Shown: positions 35,623-52,424, counted from the first letter of the stretch. The stretch is DNA of 64,000 bases from Cacajao melanocephalus (GCA_963573385.1 CAUYLG010058995.1:1-64000); one strand, 5' to 3'. Made by a program: numbers and translations. Notes: generated by a model from the sequence alone, not told the origin.

Positions 35623-37689
35623 TCAGAATTCTTTGATGCTAGTAGCCAAACAGATCAAGTTACTTATAGTTTTAACCATTCCTAAAGACTAGATCAAAAG
35701 ATGCCAGGCATAGAAGAACAAGTGTAGAGTTGGAATCATGCAAGGAGCATAGGAATATAAAAGTTCCAGAGCAAGCACCTCCCATTACAAGCTCCTGAGG
35801 GAAAGGTAGAAGCCAGGGCAGTCTGAACTCAGAAGTCAGCTCATTTCTGGCAATCACCCAATTTGGTCAAAAGCTTAACTGTTCTTTGAGATTCCATCTA
35901 GGTCCCTGGTCTACACCCTGACCCCAATATTGACAAACACACCCAGCAAACTAGGACTTTTGTATAATCCTCCAGAGAGAATAATAAAAACTTGGAGAGA
36001 GAAGGTGGTGACACACAGGGAAAGTCACACCCTGCACCAGGATGATTCAAAAGGAACATATTTATTGCCACAGAATTATTGAATTTCAACTAGATTTCTA
36101 TTATATATTTTCACAAACATTAATTTTTTTTTTACTAAATATAGTTTCTACTAGATTTTCTCACGTGTTATTTTACTAACGTCTTCTTAAACTCAGGAGT
36201 ACCATGATGCTTCAATTCTTCTTTCCTTAATGTAATGGCGAAGTCTGCCAAAGATACATATGTTTAAAATGAGTATAAAATGCTAGGCTTCCTGTAATAA
36301 AATAGGGCATTCATGCATATAAAGGGAGACCTGCATTTGAGGAAGACTTACATTTGAGTGAGCCCTGCTACCTGCTGGCTAGATGATCTTGTCAAGTCAC
36401 ATAGCCATTACAGAATTATTTTGAGAACCCAATGACAATAAATATGAAATAAATAAATATTTATGACAAATATGAAAGCATTTTAAAAACAGTACAGTGC
36501 CCTATAATTATCAAGCATAAATCTGCAACCATATGTCAGCTGCTTTCTTCTAAATGCCCCACAATAACCTCAATATAAACTCATTCTCTCCTGAGAAATG
36601 CACACTTTTATGCAGGAAGTTAGCTTTGAAGTTTGGCAGTAATAACAGGTAATTGTTTTTCATGGAATTCATTATTACTTTCTATAGAAAACCTTGTTTA
36701 TAATATTTAATGATTAAAATGACTCATTCTAAACTTTCTTAATAAAATAATTGGTAAAGGTAATGAAAAATATTTGATGTGACTTACTTTGCTGTGTTTT
36801 TTAGTTCAAGACGGAAAAAGATAATGTTAAAAATAAAAGGGTAGTCTAGGATTCTAATGAAAGAGGCCAAACACATACCTAACCCTTGTTTTGTGTGGAA
36901 AACTGCAATTATATTGTCCCAAGTCCCCAAAAAAGGGAAAATGAGTCCCCAAATTAAAATCATAGAAATGGATGCCAATATATATTTGTCATATTGAAAA
37001 GCAGGAAAATAATAACTATGTTCCTCTCCTATTTCCTGATGATCACAGTGGCAGTGTACACTGACTACTCAAAAAAGTCAAATCAATTCAAAAGAGCAAC
37101 TCTAGAGGAGTTTTGTATGACTTCATTTCACTGTGTGATTGATATTTATTAGAGTCAAATCCTGCTTAGTCAAGAATTGATTATCTTGTTTGTAAATTAG
37201 CTAGAGATTTTTTAAGGGTCTTTCTTACTCCCTCCAGCTCCTAAGTGTTGGTCATTTCACTGTCAGCCTCCCTGCTGAATGGTGGATAGAGAAACTAAAA
37301 AGAAACACAAAATGTTCTTTATTATGGCTTAGCAATCCTGACAAAGGCTCATAAGAGATAACTTGAAAGAATTCAGCATGGGTTATTTGTAGATTTGTAT
37401 ATTTCATTATATTTGTGTTCTTCCTTAATTTGTCTCATTTAATTAATAACATTTTATTTCCCTTACTGACAAATGGTAACTGTAAAGGGTCAACTCAAAT
37501 ATATTTCAAATTCTATGAAAACATTTATCTAAAAGCAAATTAATGATACTTTAAAACATCTTATTTTTGCTTTGTATTTTTCATTTTTTTGGTAAAAATA
37601 CAGTTTTAAATTATAGACTATATTGAAGGATTTAGAAATGTATATACCTGGTATATAATTATTCACATTCTATAATTAACTTTTTTACT
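35623..37689. other. No recognisable gene; weak MIR-like trace near 36355-36480
   Basis: AT-rich sequence. Between 36355 and 36480 CTGGCTAGATGATCTTGTC and TATTTTGAGAACCC could be a heavily diverged MIR core. Nothing else is recognisable. Confidence 0.4.
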
Positions 37690-38972
37690 TGATTTCTAAA
37701 AAGATGTATCTATGTTAACACACACATACACACTATTTATTTTGAAATACAAGTGTTATTCTGTTAGATGAATATACAGTATCTATCTGTTTTCTAATTG
37801 ACGTACATTTTACCTGCTCCATTTTCCTACGATTTTAAATTACGCTGCAATGATTATCCTAGTACATGTCTCCTTACTAATTTCTATGAGGGTTTGTCAT
37901 GAGGAACATCCAGGGGTAAAATCCCTGTGTCATGAGATACATTAGCTTTACTATATACAAAACTAATCTCCAGAGAATCTGAACTATTTAACACTCCTGA
38001 TAGGAGTATCTGAGAGTTTCTGTTTCTCTAACACTTGCTACTATAAGATCATTTTTCAACTTTGCCAGTGACAGATAGAAAAGTTATTTTATGGTTTTAA
38101 TTTGCTTCCCTTGATAACTAGTATAGTTGAGCACGTTTTTGTTCATTTATTGGCTATTTTTATTTTTTCTACTGTGGATTACCTGTTCATATCCTTTAGA
38201 CATTTTCATTGGCAATTGATACTTTCATTTGTCACTCACATGGGCTACAAATATCTTCTCTCAGTATGTGACTAGTTTTTCACTTCATCTATAGTTTCTT
38301 TTGTGCAAAAAGTTTCACTTATTGTGCAGCAAATATATCACATTTTCTTTTATAATTTGTGTTTTTTTTTTTGTAGTATCTGGAGTAAATAAATCCTTTC
38401 TTATCTGAAGGTCATAAAGATGTTATTCTATATTTTCCTCAAAAAGTTTTAAATGACCTAATTTAACTTTTTCCATATGGATAAACAATTATCCCAACAT
38501 CATTTATCTAACAGTTCATCCTTTTCCCTCATTTATTTGTAATGCTATGTCTGTCATACATTATTGTCATATATGAATGAATTAGTTTTGAGGTTTGTTA
38601 TATTCAGTTGTTCTATTTATTCATCCTGTACTAATATCTTTATTATTAATTTATTAAAATTTTTGTTATATGTTAGATCGTTTATTATTCCAGTTGTTCA
38701 AATTGTCATAGTGATTTTCAGCCATGTGATTTTGCATTCTTAGTTTTTCAGTTCAATGAAAAACCTCCAAAAGTTTATTTATTTAAATTATATTATATTT
38801 TGAGATTAATCTGTGGTGCATCATCAAAGTGTTCCCAACAAACAGTTATATGAACATAACTTTCCATTGATTCAGGTTTTAAAAAATAATCTCCAATAAT
38901 TTTTCACCATGAGTTCATTTCGTATAGCTTTTTCTGCTTTATAGAACATATTTTCTAATTGATTTTTGTTAA

Positions 38973-39281
<309 letters not shown>

Positions 39282-39536
39282 TGGTGTATTTATTATTAGG
39301 AATGATATTGACTTTTGTTTGCTGGTGAGTTCTAATAATCTGTCCACAGAATCCCTTAAATCCTCAATGTAGGTAATCATATAATTAACAAATAAGGACA
39401 GTTTTATCTCTTCCTTTGTGATTATTATTTCCTGGATTTATTTCCTTTCTTTTCTTCCTGCAATAATTTTTGAACATTGTGTGGACCATTGTCTACTAGA
39501 AACCATGAGAGTAGGCATCCTTCTCTGATTCCTGAC

Positions 39537-39924
39537 CATATTAGTCCATTATCATACTGCTATAAAAAAAAAAACTGCCTGAGACTGGGTAATTTATAAG
39601 GAAAAGAGAACTGACTCACAGTTCTGCATGGCTTGGGAGGCCTCAGGAAACTTACAATCATGACGGAAGATGAAGGAGAGTTAAGGCACCTTCTTCACAA
39701 GGCAGCAGGAGGAAGAAGTGCCAAGTGAAAGGGGAAGAGACCCTTATAAAACCATCAGATCTTGTGAGAACTTACTCGCTATCACGAGAACAGCATGGGG
39801 GAAACTGCCCCCATGATTCAAGTACCTTCACCTGATTTATCCCTTGACATATGGTGAATATGGTGATCATGGGGATTACAATTCAAGATGAGATTTGGGG
39901 GAGACACAAAGCCTAACCCTATCA
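39537..39924 (-). mobile_element. THE1/MST-type MaLR solo LTR with perfect 5-bp TSD
   Basis: Reverse-complement LTR: CATATTAGTCCATTATCATACTG, TGCCTGAGACTGGGTAATTTA, TCACAGTTCTGCATGGCTTG, ATCAGATCTTGTGAGAAC, CCCCCATGATTCAAG, ending AAGCCTAACCCTATCA. The flanks CTGAC at 39532-39536 and 39925-39929 match exactly. Length 388 bp. It lies inside the old L1. Confidence 0.95.
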
Positions 39925-39997
39925 CTGACTTAATGGAGATGCTCATTATTTTCTTTTAGGTTTTTGGTAGATAACTCCAATAAAACTAGGAACATTC

Positions 39998-40288
39998 TTT
40001 TTTGGGGGTGGGGAAGGAGTCTTGCTCTGTTATCAGGCTTGAGAGCAGTGCACAATCTCAGCTCACTTCAATCTCTGCCTCCCGGGTTTAAGCAATTCTC
40101 TTGCCTCAGCCTCCCTCGTAGCTGGGACTACAGGAATGCAGCGCCACGCCTGGCTACTTTTTGTATTTTTAGTAGAGACAGGATTTTAACACGCTGGCCA
40201 GGATGGTCTCAATCTCTTGACCTCGTGATCCACCCACCTTGGCCTCCTAAAGTGCTGGGATTACAGTTGTAAGCCACCACAACTGACC
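39998..40288 (-). mobile_element. Alu SINE, reverse
   Basis: Reverse Alu from a short T run (39998-40003) through GGAGTCTTGCTCTGTTATC, CTCTGCCTCCCGGGTTTAAG, GTATTTTTAGTAGAGACAGG and CCACCTTGGCCTCCTAAAG to CCACCACAACTGACC. It is diverged at many CpG sites. A (T)16 run follows at 40298-40313, outside the Alu on its 5' side. Confidence 0.92.
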
Positions 40289-40297
40289 TCTTTTAAG

Positions 40298-40313
40298 TTT
40301 TTTTTTTTTTTTT
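40298..40313. repeat. (T)16 homopolymer
   Basis: A run of 16 T next to the 5' end of the Alu above, where no tail belongs. It separates the Alu from the remaining L1M sequence. Confidence 0.9.
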
Positions 40314-40640
40314 AAATATCATGAATGAGTTTTAGAATTCACTAAAGGAGTTTTCAGCATTTATCTTCATATGGTTTATTTTCTTTGACTTGTTAATATA
40401 TTTCGAAGTAATAGATTTTCTGAAGTTAAACTATTTTTTGTGTTTCAATATTCTAATTATGGTATGTTGATTGATAAATTTGGTTTGGTAGTATTTTGGT
40501 AGGATAGTATCTTCAAATTTTTTGCATCCATTTGAATCAATATGTCTATTTTAAAAATATTCTCCTAATTACTATATCTAAACATTAATCTAGCAGTTTG
40601 TGTGCTTTTACTCTTCTCCAAAATGGTAGGTATACAATAA

Positions 40641-41109
40641 CAATGTCTGGATCCCTTGAAAGCTTGGTAGAACTTATCTTCTCAGTTTAGTTTCTTTTTG
40701 GGTGGTTTTGCTCACCTTTTGGTTATAGGCTGTGACTATGCCTATTCTGTATCTCACCAGGAGCTATGAGCAGCTCTAAGACTTCAAGTAGCAAACCTCA
40801 CTGGTTCCCTTTCTTGAGGGCGTATTTTAGATCCTGGAAACTTCTGCCTACTGAGAACCTAATGTCAGGAAGGCCAAATCATCATCTGCTCTGCTCAAAA
40901 CTTTTCATTTATTTTCTGTTACCTGCCACAAAAGATTTTGCCTTTGTATTTGAGAAAGGCCATGTCCTTCTGACTTTCTTATTTTATATTTTACCCATCT
41001 TTGATAAGTGTTTGGAACAAAGGGTGTTATCAAAGTATGAACTTCTGTCACACTTTTAATTAAGCACCTGTAAAACTTAGTTTTCTTTTTCAAATATCTA
41101 ATAGCTAGA
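40641..41109. other. Unassigned sequence with a 97-codon frame
   Basis: The plus frame 40766-41059 encodes a Ser-rich start and a hydrophobic middle (about residues 50-80), which could look like one membrane segment. No family is recognisable and the wording is typical of a spurious AT-rich frame. Part of the nucleotide order (TGCTCAAAACTTTTCATTTATT) hints at a diverged L2 fragment. Confidence 0.35.
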
Positions 41110-41554
41110 TGTATTTGTTTCATAGGATTGCTACACTAAAGTACAAACTGGGCTGCTTAAAACAATAAAAACATATTATTTCACAATTATGAAGCCTCGA
41201 AGTCCAAAATCAGGTTATCTGCATGGTCGTGCTCCCTCTGAAACTTTCAGAAAGGAATGCTTCCTTGCCCTTTTCTAGCTTTTGGTAGTTTGCAGGCAAT
41301 CTTTAGTGTTCCTTGGCATTCCTTGGCTTGCATCTGCAGCAGTTCAATCTCTGCCTGTGTCACATGATGTTCTCTCTGTGTCTCTCTCCTCTTCTTATAA
41401 GGATGTCAATCACATTGGATTATGGGGCCATCTACTGACTTCATTTTAACTTATATCTGCAAAGATGTTATTTCCAAATAAGCTCACATTCACAAATACT
41501 AGAGGTTAGGATTTTAACGTATCTTAAAGACATACAGTAATTCAACCCACAACT
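41110..41554 (-). mobile_element. MLT1-class MaLR LTR
   Basis: Reverse-complement order: TGTATTTGTTTCATAGGATTGC, TTAAAACAATAAAAAC, GCAATCTTTAGTGTTCCTTGG with a repeated CATTCCTTGGCTTGCAT, TTATAAGGATGTCAATCACATTGG, GGTTAGGATTTTAACGTATC and AATTCAACCCACAACT. It is near full length (445 bp). Flanking 5-mers match only partly. Confidence 0.85.
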
Positions 41555-41654
41555 GTAGGCATATGCTGCCATAAATTACATATTGAATTCAACATTGAAT
41601 GTTATATATCATCATATTTTTTTCAACTTATGTGTGTCTTTGTATATTAAAATA

Positions 41655-41678
41655 TACACACAAGCACACACACACACA
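41655..41678. repeat. (CA)n microsatellite, interrupted
   Basis: CA dinucleotides with one AG interruption. Confidence 0.85.
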
Positions 41679-41686
41679 GAGACATG

Positions 41687-43627
41687 GTTATATGCATATT
41701 TGTAATTTTATCTTTCCAACATATCGAATTTTGACATCCATTTGTTGCACTCTGACTTGCTTCCCTTAATTCTATTATACGTAACATTATTTCCTTTGTT
41801 TGAATTTAAGCTGCTATAATTCTGACTGATTAACCTAGTAAAGGCAGTCAGCAGAAAGAACCCAGTCTTCTTATACCAATAGCATAAAGTACCTTAACAA
41901 AAACAATCTGTCAATACAATTTCTAAGTTATAATAAACAAAAATAGTATGGAACTCTATTGAATTAGTAAAATCTACCTCCTTGTAATTTGTGGCAATTT
42001 ATAGTTTTAAGAAATCAGGTGTTTCATGCTGATTAAAGAGGGAACAAAACATAAAATCTTACCTGCAGTAACATGTCAAAATTTTGCAGTGAACTAACAG
42101 TTCAGGAAATATAGCCACTCTAGTACACCCAACAGAAAAGTGAAACAACTGGGAAGTAGGACTACGGCAAAGTATGGCTAAATGACCTAAAATTGCATTT
42201 TGGAGTATAGCATACATGTGGATAGTATAAGATAACAAATTCGCTATTTATAAATTAAAGATTCTGCGTCATCAATAAACATTTATGGAGCACAGATCAT
42301 TTGCAAGGTCCACGTATTAAGTTCTTAAGTAAGACATTATACTAATTTTTAAGGTACATAACCTGTGCTAAGAACTTGTATATGCAGAAAAGGGGAGATA
42401 CAAAGTAATATGTACACATTACTTCAATGATCAGCAAATTTGTACATTATTTCTGTTTTCTTATGTGTCTCAACTATATTGCTTTATTGATGTGACCAAT
42501 AATTTAGTTTCGCCAGTGATGTATAAAACATCAAAATCAAGAAATATCAAAGTATGTTAGGGTTTCTTATTTGCTTCTAATACTATTTCATGGGTGTTCA
42601 ATATATCTTTTTGTGGTAAAAGTACAAGTCTTCTCAGAGGACAATACTCTCAGTCATTATCTTATGAAAATATGAGTCAACATAGGAGCAGTGGCCTATT
42701 TCAAATTATCATTGATATATATTAGTTAATTTGCTTTCACTTTTACCATAACAAAAGTGCTATTTCTCTGCTTCACCTGCTGGACCATGCCAGCTGGTTG
42801 GGAACCAAATCTCTAAAAGTACCAATTAAAATAAAAATAGCTAAATCTGGAATAAGTAATAAAGTATAGCTTTGGAACACTGTGAAAATATATGAGTGAT
42901 CATTAGTAACACCTGCAGCCTACTTCACTTTGCTTATAATGACCCATTGACAATAGTCTAGTGATAGCATAAAAGCCTGAAAAGTGGAAACAGAAAACTT
43001 CAACTTTCCTAGTGACAATTAAACTCAGTTTCTTATAATTTATTTTTATACTAACTCATTTAATTTATATTGATATCAAACAGCATCAACATATTCTCAA
43101 AATTTTCCATTATTCAACTAAAATACTCTGTGTGATAAAAAGAGGTATTTTAAAAAATCAACAAGTTACTTATTAAATCAATGTCCTCATCTATAAAATG
43201 AGGAAATACGTCTAGTCGAGGACTGCACAGAGTAGCACTCATTAATCCCACACCCAAGATGGAAGTTTTTCTGATGGATTATTCACAGCTTTTTCTATAA
43301 CGCTTTGATGTAGATTTCTTGTTTCTGAAACCTATGGTCTGAAAGAATAGTTACCTTCTCTTCATATGTTCAATATACTTTGGTATAAGGGGATAAGATA
43401 ATTTCATTGAGGATTATTATTTAGAAAAAGAAACAATGGAAGAGACAGATCAGTAAGTGGTCCATGGCAATGCAGAAATCCTTCAGGACCAGACATTGTG
43501 AAGATTCACGATCTTAGGGATGAGAATTTCCAAGATTAGGCCTCACTCTGCTCTCTGGGTCCTTGACCACTATCCATTATGGCCCTTGTTTTGCCTCCTA
43601 CAATAGTCTCCATTTTCAGTTATCTTG
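41687..43627. other. No recognisable feature
   Basis: AT-rich sequence with no gene and no recognisable repeat. It ends at the target duplication of the long L1. Confidence 0.5.
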
Positions 43628-43645
43628 GTTGGATGTATTTGGGTT

Positions 43646-43681
43646 TTTTGTTGTTGTTGTTGTTGTTGTTATTGTTGTTTT
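43646..43681. repeat. (TTG)n, the CAA-rich tail of the L1
   Basis: About eight TTG units (CAA on the L1 strand) replace most of the expected poly(A) tail. This looks like a tail expanded by slippage after A-to-C changes. Confidence 0.85.
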
Positions 43682-43916
43682 ACTTTAAGTTCTGGGGTAT
43701 TGTGCAGATCGTGCAGGATTGTTACATAGGTATACACATTCCATGGTTGTTTACTGCATCCATCCCCCTGACACCTTCAGTAGGTATTTCTCCTAATGTT
43801 ATCTCTCTCCAATCCCCCCACCCCATTATCCCACCTCTAGCTCTCCCACCCCACAATGGGCCCCAGTGTGTGATGTTCCCTTCCCTGTGTCCATGTGTTC
43901 TCATTGTTCAACAACC
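43682..43916 (-). other. L1 3' UTR
   Basis: The 3' UTR carries a G-rich patch on the L1 strand (plus-strand CCCCCCACCCC and CTCCCACCCC around 43815-43855), typical of primate L1. On the minus strand it lies downstream of the ORF2 stop region. Confidence 0.75.
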
Positions 43917-47703
<3,787 letters not shown>

Positions 47704-47766
47704 TTGGATACTAGCAGGTGGTTTTGCCCATTAGTTGAAGCAGTTTCTTCATTGTGTCGATGGTCT

Positions 47767-48808
47767 TTACCATTTGGCATGTTTTTGCAGTGGCTGATAT
47801 TGGTTCTTCCTTTCCATGTTTAGTGTTTCCTTCAGTAGCTCTTGCAGGGCAGGCCTGGTGGTGATGAAATCTCTCAGCATTTGCTTGTAAAGGATTTTGT
47901 TTTTCCTTCACTTATGAAGCTTAGTTTGGCTGGATATGAAATTCTAGGTTGAAAGTTCTTTTCTTTAAGGAGTTGAATATTGGCCCCCAACTCTTCTCTG
48001 GCTTGTAATATTTCTGCCAAGAGATTTGCTGTGAGTCTGATGGGCTTCACTTTGTGGGTAACCCAACCTTAAATGTAGGAAAAAATGTGGCTGCCTTTAG
48101 CATTTTTTCCTTCATTTCAACCCTGGTGAATCTGACGATTATGTGCCTTGGGGTTGCTCTTCTCAAGGAATATCTTTGTAGTGTTCTCATTCTCTGTATT
48201 TCCTGAATTTGAATGTTGGCCTGCCTTGCTAGGTTGGGGAAGTTCTCCTGGGTAATATCCTGAAGAGTGTTTTCCAACTTGGTTTCATTCTCCCCAACAC
48301 ATTCAGGTAAACCGATCAAACGTAGATTAGGTCTTTTTACATAATCCCATATTTCTTGGAGGCTTTGTTCATTTCTTTTCAGTCTTTTTTCTCTAATCTT
48401 GCCTTGTTTTATTTCATTGAGTTGATCTTCAATCTCTGATATCCTTTCTTCTGCTTGATTGATTTGGCTATTTAAACTTGTGTATGCTTCATGAAGTTCT
48501 CAGGTTGTGTTTTTCAGCTCCATCAGGTCATTTATGTTCTTCTCTAAGCTGGTTATTCTTGTTAGCATTTCATCTAGCCTATTTTCAAAGTTCTTAGATT
48601 CTTTGCATTGGGTTAGAACATGCTCCTTTAGGTCAGAGAAGTTTGTTATTACCCACCTTTTGAAGCCTGCTTCTGTCAATTTGTCAAACTTATTCTCCAT
48701 CTGGTTTTATTCCCTTGCTGGTGAGGGGTTGTGAGCCCTTAGAGGAGACGAGGCTTTCTGGGTTTTGGTGAATTCAGCCTTTTTGCACTGGTTTCTTCCC
48801 ATCTTCAT
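47767..48808 (-). pseudogene. L1 ORF1 (RNA-binding chaperone), broken
   Basis: ORF1p coats L1 RNA as a trimer. The start ATG is at 48808 and the usual stop (TAA) near 47767, giving about 347 codons, near the normal length. An in-frame TAA at codon 34 (48707-48709) stops translation early; the same frame then reopens at an ATG at 48700. The 66-codon frame from there covers the coiled-coil part and ends in a TGA at 48500, which would be CGA in an intact copy. A later frame at 48047-48319 covers the RRM region, and one at 47711-47911 the C-terminal end. Two stops and a frameshift rule out a product. Confidence 0.92.
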
Positions 48809-50050
48809 GATTTATCTACCTTTGGTCTTTGAAGTTGGTGACTTCTGGATGGGGTCTCTGCGTGGACATCCTTTCTGTTGATGTTGAAGCCATTTCTTTC
48901 TGTTTTTCAGTGTTCCTTCTAACAGGTATCTCTGCTGCAGGACTGCTGGAGGTCCACTCCAGACCCTGCTTCCCTGGGAATCACCCACGGGGGCTGCAGA
49001 ACAGCAAGGATTTCTGCCTGTTCCTTCTTCTGTTAACTTCATTCCAGAAGGGGACCTGCCAGATGTCAGCCAGAGGTCTCTTGTATCAGGTGTCTCTTAG
49101 GATAAATGTGGGTCAGGGAGCCACTTGAGGAGGCAGTCTGTCCCTTATCAGAGCTCAGGTGCTGTGCTGGGAGCTCCTTTGTCCCTTCAGAACTGCTGGG
49201 CAGGGATATTTAAGTCTGCTGAAGTGGAACTCACAATTGCCCCTTTTCCCAAGTGCTCTGTCCTGGGAAGGAGGGGCTTTATTTATAAGTCTCTGATGGG
49301 CTGCTGCCTTTTTTCAGTGATGCCATGCCCAGTAAGGAGGGAGTCTAGTCAAAGTCTACCTGTAAAGGCCTTGCTGAGCTACCACGGGCTCCACCCAGCT
49401 GCTGTGTAAACTTCCTCCTGATTTTTGTCTACACAGGCAAGGTTATGGTGGACTGCCTCAGTAATGCCAGATGCCCCTCCCCCCACTGAGCTGGACCATC
49501 CCTGCTTGAGCTCAAACTGCTGTGCTGGCTGCAAAAAACTGGAGCCAGTGGGTTTCAACTTGCTGGTCTCTGTGGGGGAGGGACCTGCCATGCCAGATCA
49601 CTTGGCTCCCTGCCTTCAGCCCCCTTTTTTTCAGGGTAATGGGTGGTTCTATCTTGCAGGCATTCCAGGTGTTGACTAAAATGCCTGTCCAGATTTTGTG
49701 CTGGAAACCTGTGTGGCACTGGCGCGAATCTGCCAGTCTGTGGGCTGCGAAGACTGCGGGAAAAGCGCAGTATCTGAGCCGGAGTGCAGGAGTGTCCAGC
49801 AAAGTCCCCGATGGCCTCCCTTGGGTAGGAGAGGGAGTCCTTCATTCCCTTGCACTTCCCAGGTGAGGCAATACACCACCCTGTCTCGGTTTGCCCTCCT
49901 TGGGCTACATCCACTGTCCAACCAGTCTCATTGAGATGAACCTGGTACCTCAGTTGGAAATGTGGAGATCCCTTGCCTTCTGCATCGCTCTTGCCGGGAA
50001 CTGTGCTCGGGAGCTGTTCCTATTCGGCCATCTTGGTGGAAATCCCCTCA
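48809..50050 (-). promoter_or_regulatory. L1 5' UTR (internal promoter region)
   Basis: This 1.24-kb stretch upstream of ORF1 on the minus strand begins with the AAGATGGCCGAATAGGAAC region, where intact L1 has a YY1 site (CAAGATGGCCG) that sets the transcription start. It is GC-rich for the window. In intact elements the 5' UTR also has an antisense promoter; here that would point rightward into 50-51 kb. Many overlapping open frames on both strands (49125-49934) reflect GC-rich composition and are not genes. Activity is not shown. Confidence 0.8.
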
Positions 50051-50269
50051 GTTGGATGTATTTGTAATGGATGTTGGAAGATATACCTTATTTACAGGCC
50101 ATTTTATAATAATGTGAGAGTGGCAAGTGTAGTTGTAAGTCCCAAAAAGTTAAAAGACTTGAGTAGAGGTTTATGGTTTCTTAAGCAATACAGTTATTTC
50201 AAAAACTTAGTTCTATCAGCTTTCAGTCAGACTTGTAGCTTGTATAAACATTCATTTTTATTGTAATCA

Positions 50270-50560
50270 TGTATTGGAATGTGATTATTATTTCACAATC
50301 TTGGTGAATATTTTCACTGTGCATAGAATTCTAGTATGACAGTTCTTTCCTTTCAGCAAATTAAAACCATCATCTACTGATACCTGCCTTCCATTGTGAG
50401 CATTGAGCAGTCAGCTGTCAATGTAACAATTCAAAGTAATCTATAAACCCACAGTTCATGCTTTCAAGATTTTTCTTAAGATTTTCTTCCTCTCTTTAAT
50501 TCTGTTTTTTTAAAAGATTTTGCAGTTTTACTCAATTGTAAAGTCAAGCATTCATACTGA
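50270..50560 (-). mobile_element. Old L1 (L1M) fragment
   Basis: Reverse-complement L1M order: TGGTGAATATTTTCACTGTG, GAATTCTAGTATGACAGTTC, CCTTCCATTGTGAGCATTGAG, CAGTCAGCTGTCAATG, and TTTTGCAGTTTTACTC. It is heavily diverged. The flanks on either side are unassigned. Confidence 0.55.
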
Positions 50561-50734
50561 TTTTCTTATGTAAACTGTACTTTACAGTAATCAAATAGTC
50601 AGTAGGAAGTTTCTCCTTATAAAAAGATTCCAATTAATAAATAAGGAAAGAATAAAAGAATTATATCCATTTTGTAACTCCTAATCCATGAATAGAGTTA
50701 AACATTGACTAGTTCCTGTTACTGTTGCTGCTTA

Positions 50735-51370
50735 ACAAACGATTCCAGTCCTTGGTAGATTTAAACAAGCTTTTATTTTGCTCATAATTTTGTGTTGGGA
50801 ATTCAGGAAGAACTTGGCTGGGCATCTCTCTCTTGGAATCTCTCAGCAATTGTAAGTAAAGGTCAGCTGAGGCTACAGTGATATGAAGACTCAACTGGAC
50901 TGAATATACAGGGTGGCTGATTCATGCCGCTAAAAGTTGATGCTGGCTCTCAACTGAGAGCTCTAATGGGATTGACTGGAACATCTACAAGTGGATTTTC
51001 CAGCATAGCAGTCTCAGAGTAATTAGACTTGTCATATCGCAATTGGCTTCCCTTAGAGCAGGGTTCTCAACCTTGGAATTATTGACGTTTGTTGTAGGGT
51101 GTCTGTCCTGTGCATTGCAGGATGTTTAGCCGTATCCCTGCCTCTATCCACTAGATGGCAGTAGTACCACCCTCCCCATTGTCTCCAATGGAAGGGAGGA
51201 TTAAATCGCACAAGAAAGGGAATGATTGTCCTAGTGAGCATCCAAAAAGAGGCAGTTGGGAGCTGCATAATTTTTATCTGACTTAGCTTCAAAAGTCTCA
51301 CAGCATTATTTCCACTGTATTCTACTGGTTACAAGAAAATCACTAGAGTAAATTTGAGATTTTAGAAGAA
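50735..51370 (-). mobile_element. Ancient LTR-like repeat, copy B, split by MER20
   Basis: Order as in the copies at 9060 and 54186: TTTATTTTGCTCATAATTTTG, TTGGGAATTCAGGAAGAACTTGG, AGCTGAGGCTACAGTG, AGTGGATTTTCCAGCATAGC, CAATTGGCTTCCCTTAGAG. After the MER20 insertion it resumes with AAAGAGGCAGTTGGGAGCTGC and CTCACAGCATTATTTCCACTG. Family unassigned; the orientation call is uncertain. Confidence 0.5.
51059..51230 (-). mobile_element. MER20-like hAT DNA transposon (non-autonomous)
   Basis: The reverse-complement MER20 order is clear: CAGGGTTCTCAACCTTGGAA, TATTGACGTTTG, TGTCTGTCCTGTGCATTGCAGG, ATGTTTAGCCGTATCCCTGCC, CCACTAGATGGCAGTAG, then a decayed end (TAAATCGCACAAG). It interrupts a single LTR-like copy. 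Flanks CCTTAGAG and CCTAGTGAG look like a decayed 8-bp duplication typical of hAT transposons. Non-coding: it would need a transposase from elsewhere. Confidence 0.85.
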
Positions 51371-52412
51371 TCTCTTAATGGTGGAGTGTCAAAAAATTTT
51401 TAACATATTTTAAAATACCTACAAATGGCCAATGATATCAAAAAAATTAAGAAAATACATGTGAATCTGACAAAGCCTCTAGTTCTGATCAGAAATTTAT
51501 AGAAAATACATGGACTATACGAAGTAATACACAGGGATTAATGAGAAATATCCAGTTGATCCTGATAGTGAGAAAGTCTAGAAGTTCTAAGACCAACATT
51601 ATCAAACAAATAAAATTCAAGTCCAAAAAGACTGAGGAAAAGCCTAGAGACTAAAAGAGACTGAAGCGACATGTCAGCCATTACAATGCATATACTTTAT
51701 CTGAATTATGATTTAAACATTATAAGGAAAAATTATGAGACAACTAGAGAATTTGAATACTGACTGAATATTTGATAATATTAGAAATATTATTTCCAAC
51801 GATAATGTTTTTGAAGGTTTTTTTTTTTCAAAGAAAGATTTATTTTACTTTGGAAACATATTCTGAAATAATTGAGGCTGAAATAATGTGATGTCTGGAA
51901 TTTGTTTCAAAATAATACAAAGCTGGGGAAAGGGGATCAAGCATTTCTAATTTTTAAAATTCATATTTAGTAGATGGCCACAACTTTGTTCACTTTTAGA
52001 GTTATCACTCTTCTTTTACATTTTATTCAAATTATATATGCTCATGATAATTTTTCACAATAGAGTACTCATTTAGGGAAAAATAGCAATAAATTAAAAC
52101 ACAGAGAAAAGCAACATTAAATTTTCTATGCTTCCTTTTGGTCATATTCCTATTTGTAGGCATAATGGAAACATAATTCAAATCAAATTGTATTTACCAA
52201 TTTCTTGGTCAAAATTATATAGTGTACACTTTCCTACATTATTTAGATTTCTCCAGTAGTTCTCTGACAATAATATTTTAGTTGTGGTCACATAAGTTCT
52301 GCACAAATAAGTTAAAGTCAAAGTCTTTCTCTGAATATTTAAAAAATATATATTGTAAATGAAAACTTTTTTCCCCACTGTGTCTACTCATTGGCTATGA
52401 ATAGCATAGATT
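51371..52412. other. No recognisable feature
   Basis: AT-rich sequence with a (T)10 near 51820. No gene and no recognisable repeat. Confidence 0.5.
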
Positions 52413-52424
52413 TAAAAATACTTT

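Noticed and set aside
49125..49934. Cluster of overlapping frames up to 119 codons on both strands
   Set aside because: All fall within the GC-rich L1 5' UTR, where stops are sparse by composition.
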